A stretch of 5,013 bases of DNA from the NCBI GenBank assembly GCA_023246995.1, contig JAHFHI010000131.1:1-5013 (forward strand), in the 5' to 3' direction. Source of the DNA: Candidatus Omnitrophota bacterium. GTDB taxonomy: Bacteria > Omnitrophota > Omnitrophia > Omnitrophales > Aquincolibacteriaceae. Position numbers and translations under genes: made by a program. The notes beneath the pieces were generated by a model. That model did no database searches, had not been told where the DNA came from, and saw nothing but the letters and a program-made list of their open reading frames with translations. The stretch's first letter is position 1. Every line of letters starts with the position of its first letter. Below are positions 1 through 5,013 of the stretch, in pieces.

Positions 1-2123
1 TTAACATTGCAGGCCGCTTCCATGATGGCGCGCGTCTGCATCTGATAGATTTCAGGGTAGGTGATGGCGAGGCGGCAGCCGCGGTGGCCGAGCATGGGAT
101 TGAATTCATGAAGGCTCGAAACCTTCTGGCGGACCTTCTCAACCGAAATGCCCATGACCTTGGCCATTTCATTCTGGTTGGCTTCCTCATGCGGAAGAAA
201 CTCATGAAGAGGCGGATCCAAAAGCCGGACCGTGACCGGAAGACCGTTCATGGCTTTAAAGATGCCTTCAAAGTCCGCGCGTTGCATGGGCAGCAGTTTG
301 GCAAGCGCCTTTTCGCGGCCGGATTTATCTTCCGAGAGAATCATCTCGCGGACGGCAATAATGCGGTCGCCCTCGAAGAACATATGCTCGGTGCGGCAAA
401 GCCCGATGCCTTCAGCCCCGAATTTTCGGGCCACCTGGGCATCGTGCGGCGTGTCGGCATTGGTGCGCACTTTAAGCACGCGAAACTTCTCGGCCCAACT
501 CATCAGCTTTCCGAACTCCCCCGAAAGCTCGGGTTCGATCGTACGCAGTTTGCCGAGGTACACTTCTCCGAGACTCCCGTCCAGGGAAATGAAATCCCCT
601 TCTTTGACCGTCGCATTTCCGACGCGAAACTGCTTGGTCGCATAGTCGATCTGGATCTCACCGGCCCCGGCCACACAACATTTGCCCATGCCGCGGGCCA
701 CGACCGCCGCGTGCGACGTCATCCCGCCGCGGGCCGTCAAAATGCCCTTGGCCGCGTGCATACCGCCGATGTCCTCGGGAGATGTTTCCACGCGAACGAG
801 AATGACAGGCTCCCCTTTGCCGGCCCATTCTTCAGCCTCTTCGGCGCTGAAGACCACCCTGCCGGTAGCCGCGCCCGGAGACGCCGGGAGGGCCTTGGCG
901 ATGCGTTCCCTTTTTTCCTTAGGGTCAAAGGTCGGGTGGAGAAGCTGGTCAAGCTGCTTGGGGTCCACGCGCAAAATGCCCTGCTCTGTCGTCAGGAACC
1001 CATCTTTAACCATTTCCACGGCAATACGGACCGCCGCGTGGGCCGTCCTCTTGCCGTTACGGGTCTGAAGGATGAAAAGCTTTCCTTCCTGAATCGTGAA
1101 CTCAATATCCTGCATGTCCCGGTAATGCTTTTCAAGCCTGGCTCGGATCGCCACAAGCTGCTTGTAAATCTGCGGCCACTCGTCGGCAAGCTGGTCGATC
1201 GACTCCGGCGTGCGGATCCCGGCGACCACGTCCTCGCCCTGCGCGTTAATCAAAAACTCGCCGTAAAATTTGTTTTCCCCGGTCGAGGGATTGCGCGTAA
1301 AACACACGCCCGTTCCGGAGGTGTCGCCCATGTTGCCGAACACCATGGACTGCACGTTGACACCGGTCCCGAGAAGCCCGCGGATGTCGTTTAACTGGCG
1401 GTAGCGGTTGGCGCGGGGGTTATTCCAGGAGTTAAAAACCGCGTCGATCGTCTTGGTGAGCTGTTCATAAGGGTCGCTCGGAAATTCCTCTCCGGTTTCT
1501 TCAAGGTAGGCTTTCTTATAGAGACGCACGAGCTCCTTTAGATCATTGGCCGTGAGCTGGGTGTCGAGTTTGATGCCGAGCTGTTCTTTTTTCTTTTCCA
1601 GGATATGTTCAAAGGTATCGTGTTTCACGCCCATCACGACATTGCCGAACATGGTAATAAACCGCCGGTAAGCGTCCCAGGCAAACCTCTCATTTTCGGT
1701 CTTGATGATGAGCCCCTGAACCACCTCGGAATTCAGGCCGAGGTTCAGCACCGTATCCATCATGCCCGGCATCGAGGCCGCGGCCCCGCTGCGGACGGAA
1801 ACCAGGAGCGGGTTATTGCGGTCGCCGAATTTGGCGCCCATGGCGGCTTCAAGCCTGGCTAAGTTTTCCTTGATCTGGGCTTCAAGCCCGGCCGGCCATT
1901 TCTTGCCGTTTTTATAGAAGAGATCGCAGCTTTCGGTCGTGATGGTAAATCCCGGCGGAACCGGAATCCCGAGATTGGTCATTTCCGCAAGATTAGCCCC
2001 CTTGCCGCCTAAAAGGGACTTCATGCCGGCATTGCCTTCGGCTTTGCCGTTTCCGAAAAAGTAAACGTATTGGATCTTCTTAGACTTAGCGGTTTTTGAG
2101 CTCTTTTTTGCTGCGGTTTTCAT
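1..2123 (-). CDS. ppdK: Pyruvate, phosphate dikinase (PPDK), 3' end cut off by window edge
   Basis: This cytosolic enzyme interconverts pyruvate + ATP + Pi and PEP + AMP + PPi through a phosphohistidine. The visible part is 707 codons, uninterrupted from ATG at 2123 to the window edge. The nucleotide-binding (ATP-grasp) domain spans about residues 17-360, with GGKG (Lys41), SVRSGA (Arg111), the glycine-rich [10 protein letters not shown] loop (263-272), Glu341 and Gln353 in LQTRNGKRT. The swivelling phosphohistidine domain follows, with [15 protein letters not shown] and catalytic His471; Thr469, two residues before it, is the position modified by PDRP regulators in plants and some bacteria. 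The PEP/pyruvate barrel begins near residue 540, with substrate Arg577 (GLCRTEH) and Arg633 ([11 protein letters not shown]). By comparison with the Clostridium symbiosum enzyme (874 aa, recalled from memory), about 180-190 C-terminal residues are missing, including the late catalytic Glu, Asn and Cys. [11 protein letters not shown] and the overall layout favour PPDK over PEP synthase. The start is supported by a strong Shine-Dalgarno. A lysine-rich tail of about 16 residues precedes the conserved YVYFFG. Confidence 0.98.
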   Translation of the reverse strand, partial: MKTAAKKSSKTAKSKKIQYVYFFGNGKAEGNAGMKSLLGGKGANLAEMTNLGIPVPPGFTITTESCDLFYKNGKKWPAGLEAQIKENLARLEAAMGAKFGDRNNPLLVSVRSGAAASMPGMMDTVLNLGLNSEVVQGLIIKTENERFAWDAYRRFITMFGNVVMGVKHDTFEHILEKKKEQLGIKLDTQLTANDLKELVRLYKKAYLEETGEEFPSDPYEQLTKTIDAVFNSWNNPRANRYRQLNDIRGLLGTGVNVQSMVFGNMGDTSGTGVCFTRNPSTGENKFYGEFLINAQGEDVVAGIRTPESIDQLADEWPQIYKQLVAIRARLEKHYRDMQDIEFTIQEGKLFILQTRNGKRTAHAAVRIAVEMVKDGFLTTEQGILRVDPKQLDQLLHPTFDPKEKRERIAKALPASPGAATGRVVFSAEEAEEWAGKGEPVILVRVETSPEDIGGMHAAKGILTARGGMTSHAAVVARGMGKCCVAGAGEIQIDYATKQFRVGNATVKEGDFISLDGSLGEVYLGKLRTIEPELSGEFGKLMSWAEKFRVLKVRTNADTPHDAQVARKFGAEGIGLCRTEHMFFEGDRIIAVREMILSEDKSGREKALAKLLPMQRADFEGIFKAMNGLPVTVRLLDPPLHEFLPHEEANQNEMAKVMGISVEKVRQKVSSLHEFNPMLGHRGCRLAITYPEIYQMQTRAIMEAACNV

Positions 2124-2133
2124 GGACTGGCTT

Positions 2134-2140
2134 CTCCTTT
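2134..2140 (-). promoter_or_regulatory. Shine-Dalgarno of ppdK
   Basis: On the minus strand this reads AAAGGAG, a near-perfect anti-16S match. It lies 10 nt before the ATG at 2123-2121, which fixes the ppdK start and includes the lysine-rich N-terminal tail in the protein. It is much stronger than anything in front of glyS, so ppdK can probably initiate independently of upstream translation. Confidence 0.85.
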
Positions 2141-2156
2141 AACGTTGGTATTAAAG
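2137..2156 (-). other. Weak AT-rich inverted repeat overlapping the ppdK Shine-Dalgarno
   Basis: CTTTAA and TTAAAG form a 6-bp inverted repeat with an 8-nt loop in the glyS-ppdK spacer. One arm shares the AAAG of the Shine-Dalgarno. The stem has only two G-C pairs and no following U-tract, so it is not a terminator. At best it would mildly modulate ribosome access, and it may be chance. Confidence 0.2.
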
Positions 2157-2175
2157 CGTTTTTAAGCGGTTGGGC

Positions 2176-2184
2176 ATTATATCA
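2176..2184 (-). promoter_or_regulatory. Candidate extended -10 promoter element for ppdK
   Basis: The minus strand reads TGATATAAT: a consensus TATAAT preceded by the TGn of an extended -10 sigma-70-type element. The TGA is also the glyS stop codon. The hexamer 17 nt further upstream (TATCCA) matches the -35 consensus at only three of six positions; a TTGACC nearby is only 8 nt away, too close to serve. If active, transcription would start a few bases downstream and give a leader of about 45 nt before ppdK. An AT-rich hexamer in an intergenic spacer can arise by chance. Confidence 0.35.
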
Positions 2185-4293
2185 CCCCTGGTCAAGTCTG
2201 GATAGCACGGAAAGATCGGCCAGATGCTCGGTATAGAGGCGGTTGATCCGCCGCATAAGGGCCTGCCGGTTGGCCCGGATTTGGGCGTCTTCGACGTTGA
2301 CCATGACCTGATCGAAGAAATCATGCAGCGGGGCATAGAAAATCTCGCCGAAGCGCTCGGTGACCTTCCTATAATTCTTGTCTTTCAAGCAATCCCGAAG
2401 CTCGCCGGAGCGTTCTTCTATTAATTGGTAGAGCTTCTGCTCGGAGGCTTCTTTCAGAGTGCCGGGATTGATCCCCCCCTCCGAAACCGGGGCCCCTTTA
2501 AGGATATTGGCGGTCCGCTCCACCACTTTGGCGGCACGGATAAACACATCCGGAGTTTCGTGGTAAAGCTGCGTCAAAATCTCGAAGCGCTCATAGGCCC
2601 CGGCGATATCCTGCGCGCCGGCCTTAAGCACGGCCGCGAGGATTTCGTATTCGCGCGTTCCGGCTTTGACCTGGAGTTCAAAAATAATGCGGTCTTCTAA
2701 GAACTTTAAAAGTTTCGTTTTAAGTTCCGCCGCGGGAACGCTTAAAAGTCCGCCGTAAAGGTCGACGCTGGCATCGACAAACGCTCCGAGTGAAAAGGCA
2801 TGCGGGAAGGCCCGGACAATTTTGACAAACGCCCCGCCCGCACGGCGCAGCGCGTAAGGGTCCTGGCTTCCCGTGGGCTGAAGGCCGGTCCCGAAAGCGC
2901 CGACCAAATGATCCATCCGGTCGACCAACCCAAGCAAGGCTCCGAGAGGCGTCATGGTCCGGCGCAGGTCCTGATAATTTTCTGAAAGATTTTTGGGAGA
3001 ATACTGGTCCGCGATGGCCAAACCCACCGGCTCCTTTTCGCCGTCCTTCAAAGCGTATTCCCGGCCCGCAATCCCCTGAAGGTCAGGGAACTCATAAACC
3101 AGATGCGTCATGAGATCGATTTTTGAAAGCCGGGCCGCGCGCTTTAGATTCGCTTTAACATCCTCGCCATGAATCAGTCCGGCAAACGTTTCCGCGAGGC
3201 TTTCAATCCGTTCTGTTTTTTGGCGCATATTGCCGAGCTTTCCCAGATACGTGACCTGCTCGAGCAGCGCCAGCTTGTTTTCAAGCGGTTCGCGCGTGTC
3301 GGCTTTAAAAAAATAGCGGGCATCCCGGAGCCGCGACTCGAGCACGTTTTCATAGTCCCGGCGAATGCGGGAGAGCCCCTTCCGGCGGCCGTTTAAGACC
3401 GCCGCGAACTGCCCGGTCAGGCGGCCCCTGGCGTCATAGAGCGCGAAAATTTTCTGATTTTTTTTCATGCAGCTCGCCAAGGCTTCGGAAGGAAGCTCCA
3501 GATAGTCTTTCGAAAAACTTCCCTGTAACATGTAGGGATCCTCGGCCAGCTGCGCCGTAATATGGACGAGATCCTGGTCGAATGTTTTCTGCCCGAAACG
3601 CCCCTGAAGTTCGAGCCCGATTTTTGATTTGCGCTCGGCCAGATCTAAAAAGACGCGGCAGCGCTTCAGGGTCTTGCGGTAAGTCTCCCAATCGGCGCTC
3701 TGGACGCGCACGGGCTTGGGATGAAGAAACCGGTGTCCGAAAGTAATGTCCCCGGCCCTGACCGCGCCGAAGGAAAAAGATAGCACCCTTTTATCAAGAA
3801 GCGCCACGATCCAGCGTACCGGCCTCGGGAAACGCGCGCCCGTGCTTTCCCAGCGCATCATTTTCGGAAACGAAAGCGAAGTGAAAATTTCGTTAAGAAT
3901 CGCGGGCAGCACGCTTGCCGCGGACTTCCCGGCATGAACCCGCTCAAGGGTGATGTGCTTGCCCCGGGGTGTTTCCTTTACGGTAATTTCTTTTAAAGTC
4001 GCCTGCTTGCTTTTTAAAAATCCCTGCAGCGCGGGGGTGGGCCGGCCCTCGGCATCGTAAGCCTTTTCAACCGAGGGCCCGGCGCTCTGAACCGTTTCAT
4101 CTTCCTGGCGGTTGGCGATCCCTTCGACAAAAAGAGCGATTCGCCGCGGCGTGGCCTCAACCCGGATTTCCTTAAAAGCCAGGCGGTATTGGCCGAGCCG
4201 CTCGGAAGCGCGCGGACGCAGCTCGCCGTAGATCACATCCAGAATGTCTACCGGCAGTTCCTCGGTTCCGAGCTCGACTAAAAGATTAGGCAT
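2182..4293 (-). CDS. glyS: Glycyl-tRNA synthetase beta subunit
   Basis: This is the beta chain of the bacterial alpha2beta2 glycyl-tRNA synthetase, which recognises tRNA-Gly while the alpha chain carries the aminoacylation site. It is complete at 703 residues, close to the usual 680-700. It opens with the family signature LLVELGTEELP (residues 4-14). Next come MRW and FPRPVRWIVALL (146-166), GHRFL (186-190), the LQGSFSKDYLELP segment (256-268) and the HD-like region with SKIDLMTHLVYEFPDLQGI (390-408). PTGSQDPYALRR lies at 473-484. The C-terminal DALR-type anticodon-binding domain ends with FFDQVMVNVEDAQIRANRQ (659-677). The ATG at 4293 gives the canonical N-terminus and lies 9 nt beyond the start of the glyQ stop codon, in the same frame. 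No convincing Shine-Dalgarno precedes it, only an A/G-rich run inside the end of glyQ, so translational coupling to glyQ is likely. The stop is TGA, and ppdK follows 58 nt later with no visible terminator between. Confidence 0.98.
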   Translation of the reverse strand: MPNLLVELGTEELPVDILDVIYGELRPRASERLGQYRLAFKEIRVEATPRRIALFVEGIANRQEDETVQSAGPSVEKAYDAEGRPTPALQGFLKSKQATLKEITVKETPRGKHITLERVHAGKSAASVLPAILNEIFTSLSFPKMMRWESTGARFPRPVRWIVALLDKRVLSFSFGAVRAGDITFGHRFLHPKPVRVQSADWETYRKTLKRCRVFLDLAERKSKIGLELQGRFGQKTFDQDLVHITAQLAEDPYMLQGSFSKDYLELPSEALASCMKKNQKIFALYDARGRLTGQFAAVLNGRRKGLSRIRRDYENVLESRLRDARYFFKADTREPLENKLALLEQVTYLGKLGNMRQKTERIESLAETFAGLIHGEDVKANLKRAARLSKIDLMTHLVYEFPDLQGIAGREYALKDGEKEPVGLAIADQYSPKNLSENYQDLRRTMTPLGALLGLVDRMDHLVGAFGTGLQPTGSQDPYALRRAGGAFVKIVRAFPHAFSLGAFVDASVDLYGGLLSVPAAELKTKLLKFLEDRIIFELQVKAGTREYEILAAVLKAGAQDIAGAYERFEILTQLYHETPDVFIRAAKVVERTANILKGAPVSEGGINPGTLKEASEQKLYQLIEERSGELRDCLKDKNYRKVTERFGEIFYAPLHDFFDQVMVNVEDAQIRANRQALMRRINRLYTEHLADLSVLSRLDQG

Positions 4294-4299
4294 GAATTT

Positions 4300-5013
4300 T
4301 CAGCGTTTCTTTTTTTTGCCGGGCTTGATCAGCGGAAACCCTTGCGCTTCACGGCTTTTCAGATAGCCTTCGGCGCAGGCACGCGCCAGAGCCCGAACCC
4401 GGCCGATATAACGCGGCCTTTCGTTCACGCTCACGGCTCCCCGCGCGTCAAGAAGGTTAAAAAGGTGGGAGGTCTTCAGGCAAAAATCATAAGCCGGGAG
4501 CACCAGCCCGTTTTCAAGAAGCCGCTTGGCTTCGCGCTCGTAATCCTCAAAATGCCTGCGGCACATCTCGGAATCCGAAAGCTCAAAATTGAATTTTGAA
4601 AATTCGCGTTCCCCCTGCAGGTGCACATCCCCGTACAAAACGCCCTTGTTCCATTCAATCTCAAAAAGGGATTCGCAGCCCTGCAGAAACATGGCGATCC
4701 GCTCAAGCCCGTAGGTGATCTCGCAGGAAACCATTTCAAGATCAATGCTCCCGCACTGCTGAAAATAAGTAAACTGGGTGATTTCCTGGCTGTCGAGCCA
4801 GACTTCCCAGCCGAGGCCCCAGGCGCCGAGCGTCGGGGATTCCCAGTCGTCTTCCACAAAACGAATGTCGTGCGCGAGAAGATCAATGCCGAGCGCCTTC
4901 AGGCTTTCCAGATAAAGTTCCTGCGAGTTTACCGGCGCCGGTTTCAAAATAACCTGATATTGGTAGTAGTGCTGGGTCCGGTGCGGGTTCTCGCCGTAGC
5001 GGCCGTCGGTCGG
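4300..5013 (-). CDS. glyQ: Glycyl-tRNA synthetase alpha subunit, 5' end cut off by window edge
   Basis: This is the class II catalytic chain of alpha2beta2 GlyRS, which activates glycine with ATP and transfers it to tRNA-Gly. The frame is open to the window edge and gives 237 visible residues starting [10 protein letters not shown]. That block aligns near residue 65 of the E. coli protein (recalled), so about 64 N-terminal residues are missing and the full length would be about 300, normal for the family. Visible landmarks are the [11 protein letters not shown] strand, [39 protein letters not shown] (visible residues 81-86), and the motif-3 segment [15 protein letters not shown] with the GLER arginine (visible residue 105). 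The C-terminal helices follow, with [15 protein letters not shown]. The protein ends in a basic GKKKKR tail. A TTG at 4947 could be mistaken for a start, but conserved sequence continues in frame upstream of it. The stop is TGA; glyS begins 6 nt later. Confidence 0.97.
   Translation of the reverse strand, partial: PTDGRYGENPHRTQHYYQYQVILKPAPVNSQELYLESLKALGIDLLAHDIRFVEDDWESPTLGAWGLGWEVWLDSQEITQFTYFQQCGSIDLEMVSCEITYGLERIAMFLQGCESLFEIEWNKGVLYGDVHLQGEREFSKFNFELSDSEMCRRHFEDYEREAKRLLENGLVLPAYDFCLKTSHLFNLLDARGAVSVNERPRYIGRVRALARACAEGYLKSREAQGFPLIKPGKKKKR

Larger units (their letters stand above)
1..5013 (-). other. Probable glyQ-glyS-ppdK operon
   Basis: All three genes are codirectional, with a 6-nt gap between glyQ and glyS and a 58-nt gap before ppdK. 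No rho-independent terminator (GC stem plus T-run) is visible in either gap, so at least the glyQ-glyS pair must be cotranscribed and ppdK probably reads through. The possible extra promoter in front of ppdK would allow separate control. The operon promoter lies upstream of position 5013, and the operon may continue beyond position 1. Confidence 0.75.

Noticed and set aside
84..1394. A 436-codon open frame on the plus strand, opposite ppdK
   Set aside because: It lies wholly antisense to conserved PPDK domains including the catalytic histidine and both substrate arginines. Its translation is Arg/His-rich with no recognisable domain. Long antisense frames are common opposite GC-biased genes.
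2151..2177. Eight-codon ATG...TAA mini-frame in the glyS-ppdK spacer (MPNRLKTL), possible leader peptide
   Set aside because: It has no Shine-Dalgarno at a usable distance, no run of regulatory codons, and no alternative terminator structure downstream. Its ATG also overlaps the possible -10 element.
2124..2181. Rho-independent terminator between glyS and ppdK
   Set aside because: The only inverted repeat is AT-rich and weak, and it is followed by the Shine-Dalgarno rather than a T-run on the transcribed strand.
2182..4302. TGA reassigned to an amino acid, as in some candidate phyla
   Set aside because: Both visible stops (glyQ and glyS) are TGA at the expected family C-termini, and none of the three long frames contains an internal TGA, so the standard bacterial code fits.
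1605..4599. Several smaller plus-strand open frames of 60-91 codons opposite ppdK, glyS and glyQ
   Set aside because: All are antisense to conserved coding sequence, none has a family signature, and they carry no sign of independent selection. They are treated as shadows.
4945..4947. TTG as a possible glyQ start codon
   Set aside because: The 22 codons upstream of it to the window edge encode conserved GlyQ sequence ([10 protein letters not shown] and HYYQYQVI) in the same frame, so this is an internal leucine codon.

Overview
The window holds three bacterial housekeeping genes, all on the minus strand, in the transcription order glyQ -> glyS -> ppdK. They encode the alpha and beta subunits of the two-gene (alpha2beta2) glycyl-tRNA synthetase and pyruvate, phosphate dikinase. 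Both outer genes are cut by the window edges. glyQ lacks about the first 64 codons, which lie beyond position 5013. ppdK lacks roughly its last 180-190 codons, which lie before position 1. glyS is complete.

Layout, read in the direction of transcription: glyQ occupies 5013-4300. A 6-nt gap follows, then glyS at 4293-2182. A 58-nt spacer (2181-2124) carries a strong Shine-Dalgarno sequence and a possible extended -10 promoter. ppdK then runs from 2123 to the window edge. There is no plus-strand gene, RNA gene, mobile element, repeat array or CRISPR. Coding density is close to 100%, and no stretch of 300 bases lacks a gene.

How the genes may work together: GlyRS charges tRNA-Gly and releases AMP and pyrophosphate. 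These are the co-substrates PPDK uses with PEP when it runs towards pyruvate and ATP. The linkage could therefore be metabolic as well as positional, but this is inference.

Organism: a bacterium using the standard code, since all three frames are free of internal TGA and both visible stops are TGA. Composition is moderately GC-rich by eye. Separate glyQ and glyS exclude the archaeal/eukaryotic-type single-chain GlyRS. A tight glyQ-glyS-ppdK cluster with lysine-rich protein tails would fit an uncultured lineage such as Omnitrophota or a Firmicutes-related group. That placement is a low-confidence guess.

I found no previously undescribed system. The points most worth a second look are the in-frame, one-stop separation of glyQ from glyS, the possible ppdK promoter that uses the glyS stop codon, and the GlyRS/PPDK linkage itself.
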